Notes: generated by a model not told the origin, from the letters alone. DNA of 64,000 nucleotides from Syntrophobacteraceae bacterium (GCA_031292195.1 JARLHP010000026.1:17198-81197), one strand, 5' to 3'; shown: positions 9,863 to 21,474, numbered from the stretch's first letter. Program-made: numbers and translations.

Positions 9863-11515
9863 ATGGTAGCCAATAAGACAAACCCGGCCACGGAGATCGA
9901 CTCGGTCGATCCCAACGAACTGAAGGCGGAACTTGTCGCGAAATACCCGACCAAGGTGGGGCGCAAGCGGGCCAAGCAAATCGTGATCAACAGGGTGGAC
10001 GAGTGCGGGGAAGTGCCGGAAATGGGCGCCAACGCCCGGACCATCCCCGGCATAATCACCCAGCGGGGCTGCAGCTATGCGGGCTGCAAGGGGGTGGTGC
10101 TGGGGCCCACCCGGGACATCATTAATCTCACCCACGGCCCCATCGGGTGCGGCTTTTACTCCTGGCTCACCCGACGCAACCAGACCCGGCCCGATGGCCC
10201 GGAGGACGCAAATTTCATGACCTACTGCTTCTCGACCGACCTGCAGGACGAAGACATCGTTTTCGGGGGCGAAAAGAAGCTGCGGCAGGCCATTCGCGAA
10301 CTCTACGAGAACTTCAAACCCAAGGCCATAGGCATCTTCTCCACCTGTCCGGTGGGGCTTATCGGCGACGACGTCCACGCCGTGGCCCGCGAAATGAAAG
10401 AAGAGCTGGGGATAAACATCTTCGGTTTCAGCTGCGAGGGCTACAAGGGCGTGAGCCAGTCGGCGGGCCACCACATAGCCAACAACGGCCTTTTCAACCA
10501 CGTGGTGGGGCTCGACAACACGCCCAAGGAAGGAAAGTTCAAGATCAACCTTCTTGGCGAGTACAACATCGGCGGCGACGCCTTCGAGATCGAACGGATA
10601 TTGGAGGAGGCCGGAATCACGCTGGTCACGACCTTCAGCGGCAATTCCACCTATGACAAGTTTGCCAATTCTCACATGGCCGATCTCAACACCGTGATGT
10701 GCCACCGATCGATCAACTACGTAGCCGAAATGATGGAGAAAAAATACGGCATCCCCTGGATCAAGGTCAATTTCATAGGGGCCGCTTCGACAGCGAAGAC
10801 TCTTCGAAAGATCGCAAACTATTTCGAGGACGAGGAACTGATCGAGCGAGTGGAAAAGACGATTGCAGAGGAAATGGTGGAGGTGGAGAAAGTGCGGCTG
10901 GAAGTGAAGTCGCGGTGCGAAGGCAAGACCGCCATGCTGTTTGTGGGCGGCTCACGCGCCCATCACTACCAGGACCTTTTTGCCGAAATCGGGATGAAGA
11001 CGGTGGCCGCGGGCTACGAGTTCGCCCATCGCGACGACTACGAGGGGCGCACCGTTCTTCCCAATATCAAGGTGGACGCCGACAGCCGAAACATCGAGGA
11101 ACTTCATGTGGAGCCCGATCCCGAAAGATACAGCCCCAGGAAATCGGAAGAGGCGCTGGAGCGGCTCAAGGCCAAGGGGTTCCGGTTCAAGGACTACGAC
11201 GGCATGATGCCGGAGATGGAAAGCGGGACCCTGATCGTCGACGATATTTCGCAGTACGAGTCGGAAAAACTGATTGAAAAGTATAAGCCCGACATTTTCT
11301 GCGCGGGCATCAAGGAAAAATACGCCATCCAGAAGAAGGGCGTGCCCATGAAGCAGCTCCATAGCTACGATTCCGGCGGACCGTACGCCGGGTTCAAGGG
11401 GGCGATCAACTTCTGGCGGGAAATAGACCGCATGGTCAACAGCAAGGTCTGGAGCTATCTCAAGGCGCCGTGGCAGGAATCCCCGGAGTTGACCGCCACA
11501 TACGCCTGGGAATAG
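9863..11515 (+). CDS. nifD: Nitrogenase MoFe protein alpha chain
   Basis: RGCSYAGCKGVVLGPTRDIINLTHGPIGCGFYSW; ISQYESEKLIEKYKPDIFCAGIKEKY. Confidence 0.96.
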   Translation: MVANKTNPATEIDSVDPNELKAELVAKYPTKVGRKRAKQIVINRVDECGEVPEMGANARTIPGIITQRGCSYAGCKGVVLGPTRDIINLTHGPIGCGFYSWLTRRNQTRPDGPEDANFMTYCFSTDLQDEDIVFGGEKKLRQAIRELYENFKPKAIGIFSTCPVGLIGDDVHAVAREMKEELGINIFGFSCEGYKGVSQSAGHHIANNGLFNHVVGLDNTPKEGKFKINLLGEYNIGGDAFEIERILEEAGITLVTTFSGNSTYDKFANSHMADLNTVMCHRSINYVAEMMEKKYGIPWIKVNFIGAASTAKTLRKIANYFEDEELIERVEKTIAEEMVEVEKVRLEVKSRCEGKTAMLFVGGSRAHHYQDLFAEIGMKTVAAGYEFAHRDDYEGRTVLPNIKVDADSRNIEELHVEPDPERYSPRKSEEALERLKAKGFRFKDYDGMMPEMESGTLIVDDISQYESEKLIEKYKPDIFCAGIKEKYAIQKKGVPMKQLHSYDSGGPYAGFKGAINFWREIDRMVNSKVWSYLKAPWQESPELTATYAWE

Positions 11516-11540
11516 GGCCGGAAGAGGAAGGACCAGTTTC

Positions 11541-12917
11541 ATGCTGCTAAGACACACTACAAAAGAAATCAAGGAACGACAGGCGCTGGCCGTGAACCCG
11601 GCCAAGACCTGTCAGCCGATCGGGGCGATGTACGCAGCCCTGGGCATTCACAACTGCCTGCCGCACAGCCATGGATCACAGGGTTGCTGCGCCTATCACC
11701 GCAGCACCCTCACCCGCCATTACAAAGAACCGGTAATGGCAGGCAGCAGTTCATTTACCGAGGGGGCTTCCGTGTTTGGCGGCCAGGCCAACCTGCTTCA
11801 GGCCATAGACACGATTTTCACCGTCTACGACCCGGATGTGATCGCCGTCCACACCACCTGTCTTTCGGAGACGATCGGCGACGACATCCCGCAGATCGCC
11901 AAGAAGGCGGAAGCCGACGGCAAGATCCCCGCGGGCAAGTATGTCATACACGCCAACACCCCGAGCTACGTGGGGACGCACGTGACGGGCTTTGCCACCA
12001 TGACCAAGGCGATGGTCGATTATTTTGCGGAAGCAAACGGCCACAAGGTCGACCAGATCAATATCATCCCCGGCTACGTCGAACCCTCGGATATGGAGGA
12101 AATAAAGCGGATCGTGACCGAGCTGGGATTACGGTCGGTAATGTTTCCGGATACCTCCAATGTCTTGAATCGGCCTCAGACCGGCAGGTTCGACATGTTT
12201 CCCAAGGGCGGGACAACCGTCGAGGCGATCAGGAGCAGCGGAAATAGCAGGGCAACAATCGCCCTGGGCAGGCTGGCTTCCGGCCCGGCGGCCCGGGCCC
12301 TTGACTCCAAGTGCAAGGTGGGGTGCGAAATTCTGGAGCTGCCCATTGGCCTGGCGGCAACCGATGTCTTCGTAGACACCCTGCGAAGAATCGGCGGAGT
12401 GAGCGTGCCCGAATCGATCAACACCGAACGCGGGCGGATGCTCGATATCATCACCGATATGCATCAGTATTTTTACGGCAAGAAGGTGGGCCTGGTGGGC
12501 GACCCGGATCAGCTCATCTCCCTTACCGAGTTCCTGGTTTCGATCGATATGTGGCCCGTTTACGTGGTGACCGGAACCAAGGGCAAGAAGTTCGAGGCGC
12601 GCATAAAGGAAATCACGCGCGATGTTCCGCACGAGGTGAAGGTGGCGGCCGGCGGCGACATGTTCCTCTTTCATCAGTGGATAAAGAACGAACCGGTGGA
12701 CCTCATGATGGGCAACACCTATTTGAAATACATCTCCAGGGACGAGGACATCCCGTTGGTGCGCTTCGGATTTCCCATTCTGGATAGGGTCGGCCACAGC
12801 TATTTTCCGACCGTGGGATACCGGGGAGGCATGCGACTGCTCGAAAAAATCCTGGACGCGCTTCTGGACAAAAAAGACAAGGACGCCCCGGAGGAATCCT
12901 TCGAGCTGGTGCTGTAG
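11541..12917 (+). CDS. nifK: Nitrogenase MoFe protein beta chain
   Basis: VNPAKTCQPIGAMYAALGIHNCLPHSHGSQGCCAYHRSTLTRHYKEPV. Confidence 0.96.
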   Translation: MLLRHTTKEIKERQALAVNPAKTCQPIGAMYAALGIHNCLPHSHGSQGCCAYHRSTLTRHYKEPVMAGSSSFTEGASVFGGQANLLQAIDTIFTVYDPDVIAVHTTCLSETIGDDIPQIAKKAEADGKIPAGKYVIHANTPSYVGTHVTGFATMTKAMVDYFAEANGHKVDQINIIPGYVEPSDMEEIKRIVTELGLRSVMFPDTSNVLNRPQTGRFDMFPKGGTTVEAIRSSGNSRATIALGRLASGPAARALDSKCKVGCEILELPIGLAATDVFVDTLRRIGGVSVPESINTERGRMLDIITDMHQYFYGKKVGLVGDPDQLISLTEFLVSIDMWPVYVVTGTKGKKFEARIKEITRDVPHEVKVAAGGDMFLFHQWIKNEPVDLMMGNTYLKYISRDEDIPLVRFGFPILDRVGHSYFPTVGYRGGMRLLEKILDALLDKKDKDAPEESFELVL

Positions 12918-12994
12918 AAAAACACTCAAACCGCTGGTTGGGCCGGGCGCTAAGCGGCCCAACGGCAACTCGTCATACCCGCGGGAGGAATGAA

Positions 12995-13297
12995 ATGCAA
13001 AAACCGGACTACCATATATTCGTGTGTGCGAGCTTTCGGGGAACGGAAGCCAAGGGCAAGTGCATCAAGAAAGATTCCATGCAGCTCATGAACTACATCG
13101 AAGAAGAGCTCCAGGACCGGGACATGAACGCGATGGTGTCGAGCACCGGGTGTCTCAAGCTCTGCGAGGAGGGCCCCGTTATGGTCGTCTACCCCCAGGG
13201 CTACTGGTACAAAAACGTGATCGACGAGGGCACGGTGGACGAGATCCTGGACGCATTGGAGGCAGGGACGGCCGCCGAGGCGCACCTGCTGGCGTAA
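12995..13297 (+). CDS. [2Fe-2S] thioredoxin-like ferredoxin
   Basis: HIFVCASFRGTEAKGKCIKK...STGCLKLCEEGPVMVVYPQGYWY, typical of thioredoxin-fold 2Fe-2S ferredoxins; embedded between nifK and nifE. Confidence 0.85.
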   Translation: MQKPDYHIFVCASFRGTEAKGKCIKKDSMQLMNYIEEELQDRDMNAMVSSTGCLKLCEEGPVMVVYPQGYWYKNVIDEGTVDEILDALEAGTAAEAHLLA

Positions 13298-13382
13298 AAC
13301 GCCTTTACATCCAGTGGGGACACCCTGCAACCCGGCGAAGGCAATCCCGGCCGGCGGTCCCACCGCCTCGGAAAGGAATACC

Positions 13383-14744
13383 ATGAGCAGCAGTGCTTCT
13401 ATAATTTTTGAGGAACGCAAGGACCAGATAGTGCGCAAGGGGCAGGGCGCCTTCGATATGGACTGCAACCGGGAAAGCCTGGCCGGGGCGGTCAGTCAGA
13501 GGGCCTGCGTGTTCTGCGGGTCCCGGGTGGTGCTCTACCCCATCGCCGACGCGCTCCACCTGGTGCACGGCCCCATCGGTTGCGCGGCCTACACCTGGGA
13601 TATCCGGGGAGCGCTCTCCTCGGGCCCCGACCTGCACCGGTTGAGCTTTTCGACCGACCTGCAGGAAAAGGACATAATCTTTGGAGGCGAGGAAAAGCTC
13701 TACCGGGCCCTCTCGGAGTTGATCGACAGGCACCACCCCAAAGCGGCCTTCGTCTATTCGACCTGTATCGTGGGGATCATAGGAGATGACCTGGAGGCCG
13801 TCTGCCAAAGGGTATCCAAGGAAAAAGGGATCCCGGTTCTGCCGGTCCAGTCGGAAGGATTCAAGGGCAACAAGCGCGAAGGCTACGGGGCGGCCTGCAA
13901 GGCGATGTTTCGCCTGATGGGTACGGGGGATATTTCCGATATTTCCCCACTTAGCATCAACATCCTGGGAGACTTCAACCTGGCCGGCGAAATCTGGATC
14001 ATCCGGGAGTATTTCGAACGAATGGGCATCCAGACGGTGGCCAACATCACCGGGGACGGCCGGGTGGCGGATTTGCAGCGCGCTCACGGGGCGGCCCTCA
14101 ACGTGGTGCAGTGTTCGGGGGCCACCATGGAGCTGGCGAAAATGATGCAGGAGGGTTTCGGGACGCCCGTTATGCGGGTTTCCTATTTCGGGGTGGAGGA
14201 CATGGCGGAGTCGCTCTACCAGATAGCGCGCTTCTTCGAACCCAAAGACCCGGGGATCATGGAGCGCACCACCGAACTGGTTAAAACGGAACTCTCCGAA
14301 CTCTACCCCAAGCTCCAGGAGTATCGGCGCGAGCTTGCCGGAAAGAAAGCTGCCATATACGTCGGGGGGGCCTTCAAAGCCTTTTCGCTGGTCAAGGCCT
14401 TCCGGCTGCTCGGAATGCAGGTGGTGCTGGTGGGCTCTCAGACCGGCACCGAAGAGGACTACCGGGAACTCTACGAGATTACCGACGAGGGGACGATCAT
14501 CGTCGACGATTCCAATCCACTGGAGCTCTCCAGTTTTCTGAAAGAAAAGGATGTCGACGTTTTCGTTGGCGGAGTCAAGGAAAGGCCCATCGCCTACAAG
14601 CTGGGAGTGGGATTTTGCGATCACAACCACGAACGTAAGCAGCCGCTGGAAGGCTTTGTGGGAATGCTCAATTTCGCCCGGGAAATCCATTCTTCGGTGA
14701 TGAGTCCGGTGTGGCGGTTCGTACCACGAAAGAAAGCGAGATAA
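13383..14744 (+). CDS. nifE: FeMo-cofactor scaffold NifE
   Basis: RACVFCGSRVVLYPIADALHLVHGPIGCAAYTWDIRG; position after nifDK. Confidence 0.93.
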   Translation: MSSSASIIFEERKDQIVRKGQGAFDMDCNRESLAGAVSQRACVFCGSRVVLYPIADALHLVHGPIGCAAYTWDIRGALSSGPDLHRLSFSTDLQEKDIIFGGEEKLYRALSELIDRHHPKAAFVYSTCIVGIIGDDLEAVCQRVSKEKGIPVLPVQSEGFKGNKREGYGAACKAMFRLMGTGDISDISPLSINILGDFNLAGEIWIIREYFERMGIQTVANITGDGRVADLQRAHGAALNVVQCSGATMELAKMMQEGFGTPVMRVSYFGVEDMAESLYQIARFFEPKDPGIMERTTELVKTELSELYPKLQEYRRELAGKKAAIYVGGAFKAFSLVKAFRLLGMQVVLVGSQTGTEEDYRELYEITDEGTIIVDDSNPLELSSFLKEKDVDVFVGGVKERPIAYKLGVGFCDHNHERKQPLEGFVGMLNFAREIHSSVMSPVWRFVPRKKAR

Positions 14745-14746
14745 AG

Positions 14747-16123
14747 ATGGCAACGATGGACTACGTCTCGACCACAAATGCGTGCAAGCTGTGTAAACCG
14801 CTGGGGGCGTGCCTCGCTTTCCGGGGAATCGAGGGGGCTGTGCCGATGCTCCACGGCTCGCAGGGCTGTGCCACCTATATGCGACGATACATTATAAGCC
14901 ACTTCCGGGAGCCGATGGACATCGCCTCGTCTTCGCTGGGTGAAAAGCATGCGGTCTTCGGAGGAGGCCCCAACCTCAAGCAGGGCCTCAAGAACTTGAT
15001 CACCAAATTCGGGGCGGGCATGATCGGTGTGGCTTCGACCTGCCTTACCGAGACCATCGGCGACGATGTCCCGATGATCATAAGGGAGTTCCGAAAGGAG
15101 ATGGAGGCCGAGGGCGGTCCCGGGCTCCCCGCCCTGGTGAGTGTTTCCACCCCCAGCTATTCGGGCACGCACATGGAAGGTTTTCACTCCGCGGTTCGGG
15201 CCGTGGTCGACCAACTGTGCACCCCCGATTCTGTCGGCGAGGAGTTGGCGGGTAAATTCGTCAACCTGCTGCCGGGCTTTCTTTCCCCGGCCGATCTCCG
15301 GCATCTCAAAGAGATCGTGGAGGACTTCGGGCTGGGGTGGGTCATGCTCCCGGATATCTCGGAGACCCTCGACGGCCCGGCCCTGGAGGACTACGAGAAG
15401 ATCCCGGCGGGCGGGACCCCGATTTCGGCCATAAAAGGGATGGGACAAGGGGCGGCGACGCTCGAGTTCGGTCACACGCTGGAGGGTGGCCCCACGGCGG
15501 GAAGGATTTTGTTTGAACGCTTCGGCGTTCCCCTGCACCAGAGTGGGGTTCCCATCGGTTTGCGGGAAACCGACGCTTTCTTCCAGGCCCTGGAAAAATT
15601 TTCGGGGAGAGCGACTCCCAAAAAGCACGAACTGGAAAGAGGGCGCCTGGTCGATTCCTACGTGGACGGGCACAAGTACCTGTTCGGCAAACGTGCGGTG
15701 GTTTACGGCGAAGAGGACCTGGTGATCGGTTTGACCGCCTTTCTGGCGGAAATCGGCGTAAAGCCGGTGCTGTGCGCATCGGGGGGCCGAAGCGGCAAGA
15801 TGTCCTCCTGCATCGAGCGGGTAACGGCCGGACTTTTGGAGACGGTTCCCCGGGTGGAGGAAGGGGCGGATTTCCAGAAAATAGAGGACCTTTGCGAAGG
15901 ACTCGCGCCGGACCTCCTGGTGGGGCACAGCAAAGGATACAGGCTCTCCAAAAAGCTCGGCGCCCCCCTGGTGCGGGTGGGATTTCCCATCCACGACCGC
16001 TTTGGCGGCCAGAGGGTGCTGCACGCCGGCTACCGCGGCGCCCAGATGCTTTTTGACAGCTTGGTAAACGCTATTTTGGAAAAAACCCAGGAAGAGTCGC
16101 CGATAGGCTACGGGTACATGTAA
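14747..16123 (+). CDS. nifN: FeMo-cofactor scaffold NifN
   Basis: TTNACKLCKPLGACLAFRGIEGAVPMLHGSQGCATYMRRY; STCLTETIGDDVPMI. Confidence 0.93.
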   Translation: MATMDYVSTTNACKLCKPLGACLAFRGIEGAVPMLHGSQGCATYMRRYIISHFREPMDIASSSLGEKHAVFGGGPNLKQGLKNLITKFGAGMIGVASTCLTETIGDDVPMIIREFRKEMEAEGGPGLPALVSVSTPSYSGTHMEGFHSAVRAVVDQLCTPDSVGEELAGKFVNLLPGFLSPADLRHLKEIVEDFGLGWVMLPDISETLDGPALEDYEKIPAGGTPISAIKGMGQGAATLEFGHTLEGGPTAGRILFERFGVPLHQSGVPIGLRETDAFFQALEKFSGRATPKKHELERGRLVDSYVDGHKYLFGKRAVVYGEEDLVIGLTAFLAEIGVKPVLCASGGRSGKMSSCIERVTAGLLETVPRVEEGADFQKIEDLCEGLAPDLLVGHSKGYRLSKKLGAPLVRVGFPIHDRFGGQRVLHAGYRGAQMLFDSLVNAILEKTQEESPIGYGYM

Positions 16124-16183
16124 TCCGGGTGTTGGAGGCGGGGATCGACCAATCCCGGAACTAAAAATAAGGAACATTTCATC

Positions 16184-17449
16184 ATGGCTACAAATCTCGA
16201 ACGCCATCCCTGTTTCAATGCCGGCGCCAAGGGCTCCTACGGCCGGGTCCACCTGCCCGTAGCCCCCGAATGCAATATCCGGTGCAATTATTGTAACCGC
16301 AAAACCGACTGCGTTAACGAAAGCCGCCCGGGCGTTTCGAGCGCCATCCTGTCGCCCCGGCAGGCCCTGGCTTACATGGAAAAGGTCCTGGAAAAGGAAC
16401 CCAGGATCTCGGTGGCGGGTATCGCGGGGCCGGGAGACCCTTTTGCAAACCCACGGGAGACCCTGGAGACGATGCGTCTTCTCCGGGAGCGATACCCGGA
16501 ACTGCTGCTGTGTCTGTCCACCAACGGGCTGGCATTGGCCGGACACCTGGAGGAAATTGCCCGGATCGGGGTGTCCCACGTAACGCTTACCGTCAATAGC
16601 GTCGATCCGGAGATCGGGGCAAAAATCTATAGCTGGGTGCGGGACGGCAAAGTGATCTACCGGGGGGTAAAGGGGGCCGAGGTCTTGCTCGGACGGCAGA
16701 TTAAGGCCATCGAAGGCCTTAAAAAACTGGGCATCACGGTAAAGGTGAACGTTATCGTCATCCCGGGCGTAAACGATCATCACGTGGAGGAAGTGGCCCG
16801 GACCGCGGCGGGACTGGGCGCCGATCTGCTCAATTGCATGCCCATGTTTCCCAATCGGGACACGCTGTTCGAAAACATTGCCGAACCGGGAAAAGATCTG
16901 ATGGAAGAGGTCCGGGCGAAGGCGGAAAAGTATCTACCCCAAATGCGCCACTGCACCCGGTGCCGGGCCGACGCGGTGGGACTTCTGGGACAGGATCGAA
17001 GCGGCGAGCTGCAATCCTGTCTGAGGGAATGCGCGGCCCTGCCAAAGGATCTGGGCAACAGGCCTCATGTGGCCGTGGCCACCGTGGAGGGGCTGCTCGT
17101 AAATCTTCACCTCGGCGAAGCGGCAAGTTTCCAGATCTGGACCCCGAACGACGATGGATATCGGTGCATCGACCGACGGGAAGCGCCCGAACCGGGAGGC
17201 GGCGCCACGAGATGGGAAAAGCTGGCCGGTGTGCTGGGAGATTGCCGCGCCGTGCTGGTGGCCGGGATCGGAGAGAGCCCCCGAAAAGTTCTGGCCGCCT
17301 CTGGCGTTGAGCCGGTGGAGATGAGCGGCTTCATTGAACTGGGCCTGGAAGCCGTCTACTCGGGCCGCAGCACCAGGGAATTCAAGGTGCGAAGAGCGGG
17401 CGGATGCGCCAAGGGGGTTGGCTGCGGCGGCACTGGGGAAGGGTGTTAG
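16184..17449 (+). CDS. nifB: Radical SAM FeMo-cofactor biosynthesis protein NifB with C-terminal NifX-like domain
   Basis: HPCFNAGAKGSYGRVHLPVAPECNIRCNYCNRKTDC (CxxxCxxC). Confidence 0.96.
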   Translation: MATNLERHPCFNAGAKGSYGRVHLPVAPECNIRCNYCNRKTDCVNESRPGVSSAILSPRQALAYMEKVLEKEPRISVAGIAGPGDPFANPRETLETMRLLRERYPELLLCLSTNGLALAGHLEEIARIGVSHVTLTVNSVDPEIGAKIYSWVRDGKVIYRGVKGAEVLLGRQIKAIEGLKKLGITVKVNVIVIPGVNDHHVEEVARTAAGLGADLLNCMPMFPNRDTLFENIAEPGKDLMEEVRAKAEKYLPQMRHCTRCRADAVGLLGQDRSGELQSCLRECAALPKDLGNRPHVAVATVEGLLVNLHLGEAASFQIWTPNDDGYRCIDRREAPEPGGGATRWEKLAGVLGDCRAVLVAGIGESPRKVLAASGVEPVEMSGFIELGLEAVYSGRSTREFKVRRAGGCAKGVGCGGTGEGC

Positions 17450-17483
17450 GCGGAACTGTTTGGGCGTCGTCATTAAAAAGACG

Positions 17484-17618
17484 AAGGTCAAAAGAGCGGG
17501 GGTTGGGGGGACATGAGCCCCCCGCACCCCTGCGGAATCCGGATCGCGGGGCGGCTGTGCCGCAGACGACGTAGCCCGCGACCGGCAGGCCGGCGCCTCC
17601 GGGCGCAAAAATCCGGCC
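17484..17618 (+). repeat. Dispersed palindromic repeat family C, copy 1
   Basis: AAAAGAGCGGGGGTTGGGGGGACATGAGCCCCCC...ATCCGGATCGCGGGGCGGCTGTGCCGCAGACGACGTAGCCCGCGACCGGCAGGCCGGCGCC; partial copies at 21675, 22324 (inverted) and 22912 (inverted, left half). Confidence 0.75.
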
Positions 17619-17928
17619 TAAACGCATGTGTCTACAGCATTGAGGGTGTTAGACGGGGGTATCGTTCGATTTGCCGATTTTGAGCCTGGAGGGGAATTCC
17701 TCGCCAGAGTGCGATTGAATTACGCACAAAATTGTGGCAATATGGATTTAAGGTGCAAATTTGTCCTTAAAATTCGGGGGGATTTTAATTCTATTTGCCT
17801 CCGAAAAGTGGGGGCGCGGTTTGAGCGAGTCTGATGGTGATAAGTCTGGTGCGGGTCGAATGGATTTTTCCGCTAATGGTTCGGTTTCTCCGGCGGGAGT
17901 GGCATGATAAATGCTCATTAAGCGACAA

Positions 17929-19464
17929 ATGGAAACAAATCTTAGAGAAGCAGAACTCAACGTGCTCTACGAGACCTGCCGGGTCATCGGACAGGCGCTG
18001 AAGCTGGACCAGGCGCTCGAAACCATACTGGGTATCCTTGCGACTTCGCTTTCGATGAAGCGGGCCACTGTGACCCTAAAAGACGAGGAGACGGACTGCC
18101 TGGTGATCCGCGCCTCCCACGGTCTTAGTGAGAAAGAAGCCAGGCGCGGCATTTACCGGCAGGACGAAGGGGTGACCGGGTTGATTTTTCGGACCGCCAA
18201 GCCCTATGTCGTGCCCGATATCAGCAAGGAGCCGCTTTTTCTGAACAAGACCCGGTCCCGGTCGATCCTCAAGGAGTCGATAACTTTTCTGGGCGTGCCG
18301 ATAATGCTGCACGGAAAGCCTATCGGAGTCTTGAACGTGGACAGGCTTTTCGGAAACGAAGTCCCCTACGAGGAAGACATCCGGCTCCTGTCCATAGTGG
18401 CCACCCTGATAGCGCAATTTGTGAGCTTGAACCGCCAGGTAAAGCTCAGGGAAGAAAAACTGAAGAAAGACTGCGCGCTTTCCGGGTCGGAAGCGCAGGC
18501 GAAGCTGTTCATGGTAGGCAAAAGCCCCGCCATGCAGACGGTGCAGCAGCAGATAAGGAAAGTGGCCCCCAGCAAAGCTTCCGTGCTCCTGCTGGGGGAG
18601 TCGGGAACCGGCAAGACCCTGGTGGCCAAAATCATCCACGAGCTGAGCACCCGGGCCAAGCAGCCCTTTGTCAAAATCAACTGCGCGTCTTTACCCGAGA
18701 ACCTGCTCGAATCGGAACTTTTCGGCTACGAGAAGGGCGCCTTTACCGGGGCGCTCAAAGCCAAGCCGGGTCGAGTGGAAGAGGCCGACGGGGGGACGAT
18801 ATTTCTCGACGAGATCGGAGAGCTTCCGCTCTCTTTACAGGCAAAACTGCTCCGATTCATCCAGGAGAAGGAATTCGAAAGACTCGGGGGGACAAAGACC
18901 CTGAAGGTCGATGTCCGGGTGGTGGCGGCCACCAACCGGGACCTGGCAACGGCTGTGAGCGAGGGCGCCTTCCGGGAAGATCTGTATTACCGGTTGAATG
19001 TATTTCCGATCATGGCGCCCGCCCTGCGGGATCGAAAGGAGGACATCCCGGAACTGCTTCGCCATTTTCTGGAGAGGACCTCCCAGGAATACGGCAGGAC
19101 GGTTCGGATCACCAACTCGGCACTGGCCAAATTTACCGGCTATGACTGGCCCGGCAATGTGCGCGAGATGGAAAACCTGGTGGAGCGCCTGGTGATAATG
19201 GCCGACGGAGACGAAATCTGCACGGGCATCCTGCCGCTGTACGTGAACAAGGCCGCAATGGAAAAAGATAAGGTTCCGCTTTCGCGCATCGAAGAAATAG
19301 AGCGCCGAGAAATCCTGACCGCACTCGAACAGAATGGGTGGAACCAGACGCGAACCGCAAAAGAACTGGGTGTGACCCTGCGTCAGATTGGCTACCGGAT
19401 TAAAAAATTCGGGTTTGAAAAGATGGTGGAAGAGCACAAGAAGGGGAATGGATTGGGCGGTTGA
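17929..19464 (+). CDS. nifA: Sigma-54-dependent activator NifA (GAF-AAA+-HTH)
   Basis: N-terminal GAF, Walker [19 protein letters not shown] loop ([34 protein letters not shown]), C-terminal HTH ([29 protein letters not shown]). ATG at 17911 is also possible. Confidence 0.93.
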   Translation: METNLREAELNVLYETCRVIGQALKLDQALETILGILATSLSMKRATVTLKDEETDCLVIRASHGLSEKEARRGIYRQDEGVTGLIFRTAKPYVVPDISKEPLFLNKTRSRSILKESITFLGVPIMLHGKPIGVLNVDRLFGNEVPYEEDIRLLSIVATLIAQFVSLNRQVKLREEKLKKDCALSGSEAQAKLFMVGKSPAMQTVQQQIRKVAPSKASVLLLGESGTGKTLVAKIIHELSTRAKQPFVKINCASLPENLLESELFGYEKGAFTGALKAKPGRVEEADGGTIFLDEIGELPLSLQAKLLRFIQEKEFERLGGTKTLKVDVRVVAATNRDLATAVSEGAFREDLYYRLNVFPIMAPALRDRKEDIPELLRHFLERTSQEYGRTVRITNSALAKFTGYDWPGNVREMENLVERLVIMADGDEICTGILPLYVNKAAMEKDKVPLSRIEEIERREILTALEQNGWNQTRTAKELGVTLRQIGYRIKKFGFEKMVEEHKKGNGLGG

Positions 19465-19728
19465 GGGCTATTGAGAGCACACTCGGCTCCCAGGCTCGAT
19501 GCGGGAGAGCCTGCCATATTCGTAAGGTTCGGTATGGCCGTGTTGCCGCATGGCCTCATGGTCGCATGGCCTTGCGTTACCGGGGACGGCCGCTGCCTGC
19601 CCTGGCCATATCCTTGTACTCGGTTTGAGCGAAAATAAAACTTGTAAGATTTCCACATCCATACCGCAGAACGCAGGCAGGAAGGATGCGGTAAATTTCC
19701 TGCTTCTTTCAGCCGAATTCCTTTGGAA

Positions 19729-20538
19729 TCACATGAGAAGTAAAAAGCTCCACCTGACCTCCAGTAAGAAATAGGCGAGCGCGTAGCCTAATGCTATCGC
19801 CAGTGTAAATGTTGCTCCTCCTTCAATGAAAGCAGCCTGCCTGCGATGATTCATTGATAATACTCTCGCTCCTATAGGCAGAATGGCCAGGAACATCACA
19901 AATTCGCCCAAGGGAATGTACAGGGCATAAGAATCTCCAAGCATGACCCTGGCTTCTTCATACCTCCACAAGTTCGCTCTGCAGGCCAGGTATTCGTAGA
20001 ATCCCACCGTTACCGAGGCTGCCAGGCCGGTCAGGAGTGAGGCGATGATCGCCGCTTGCTTCGTGGTCATGGATGCTCTGAGCCATCGGAACAACCGCAT
20101 CGCCGGATAGCCAAGCTCCGCGATGGCGCAGGCCCAGGCCACAGGCATCCACAGCGGCGAGGCAAGAAGAACGACATCGTTGCCGGTAAGGTAAACCAGA
20201 CGACCGTTGGAAATCCAGTGGATGAGTCCCCAATCCACGAGAATCTCAAAAATGCCCGCCACGAGTCCAAGATTGAAGAGATCGGATAAAATCTCACCAC
20301 CGCAACCCTCCAGAATTACCCCCGCCCTGAAGTAGAGGATCGCGCGAATGCCAAGTCCGATGTATGCCAAGAATTTCCCCGTCGGAGAGAAGGCAAAAAG
20401 ATAGGCGGCAAGCAGCGTAAAACCGAGACCGACACTCAGGGCCGCAAGCCAGACACGGTCCGATTTTACCGAAAGCTCACCAAGGCGGCGGAGAAATTCC
20501 GGGTCTTCGAGTCCGCCATTGTGCTGGTAATGCAACAT
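19729..20538 (-). CDS. Multi-pass membrane protein of unknown function
   Basis: Long ORF with about 7 hydrophobic segments (e.g. AALSVGLGFTLLAAYLFAF, EFVMFLAILPIGARVL, FTLAIALGYALAYFLLE). Confidence 0.6.
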   Translation of the reverse strand: MLHYQHNGGLEDPEFLRRLGELSVKSDRVWLAALSVGLGFTLLAAYLFAFSPTGKFLAYIGLGIRAILYFRAGVILEGCGGEILSDLFNLGLVAGIFEILVDWGLIHWISNGRLVYLTGNDVVLLASPLWMPVAWACAIAELGYPAMRLFRWLRASMTTKQAAIIASLLTGLAASVTVGFYEYLACRANLWRYEEARVMLGDSYALYIPLGEFVMFLAILPIGARVLSMNHRRQAAFIEGGATFTLAIALGYALAYFLLEVRWSFLLLM

Positions 20539-21474
20539 AGTCAAGCCTTCGTTATTTGTATTTTCGGACTCTGGGTATGACGCCTTACAGTGTATCTCCA
20601 TCTCGGCCCGGGATGGAAGCGGAACTGTCCAGTCTGCGATGGTGGTTCCTGTTCAAATACCGGAATCTTGCACGAGTCTTTTTCACCATCCTCGGTCCAA
20701 GACGACATTGGGCGCACATATATGATCCCAAGGTGGACAGTACTCTGTAAAAGAGCGTTATGTTGGGACCCAAACCCGGGTCCCTATGGCTGATCCCCGT
20801 CCGGAACCCTGGCGGGGATGCTCCTTCGGGATTACTCCCCGGCAACACCCAGTGCAAGTATACCAGACGCCGGCCGAGGAACGCCCCCTAGAGAAGACCC
20901 TAATGTGAATATCCTCCCGTCATCGGTGGCGTAGCGCCTGCCGAAAGCAATTACTCGGGTGGGCAGTCGCTGATAGCTGATTATGAGTTTAGGATGACCG
21001 AGTGGTTGGAACAATTTGCAACCGAGGATGGGCACCTATCGCGGCTGGAAGCCTGCACCTCAGCCCTACACGGACCGACCGTACCAGGTCTCGCTCTGCG
21101 TGAGATAAAAAGCGATGTTCGGTTACTAAGACCGTCATTAATTACCGAACATATACCGTGCCCATTAATCATTGGTGGGCAACGCTCCCGCTTTTGCCCA
21201 CCCTACTCGGAATGTTCGGTTATTTATGCATTTCTTAGTAATTGATGAAATTAGGGATAAGACTATTGACGATGATATTTACTGCACATTAGTACGAGTT
21301 CAAAATAATTTAGTTAATATACGCCGCAGATGCCGTCGATAGCCATTTCTTCGATCTTGATATCTTCTACTGCAAAAACAGCATCTTCCTGGTTTATAGT
21401 GACCCTGCTACTGCCCTAAACAAAAAGGCATCAGCAAGGAGAGCCCGCATAAGTTCATGGTCCAAAGACGAACT

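Noticed and set aside
14621-16783. 720-aa minus-strand ORF opposite nifN/nifB
   Set aside because: Mirror frame of strongly supported nif genes; no recognisable motifs.
17900-17915. TGGCATGATAAATGCT resembles a -24/-12 promoter in front of nifA
   Set aside because: It overlaps the first candidate start codon (17911) and would leave almost no leader before 17929; treated as a chance match unless TSS data show otherwise.
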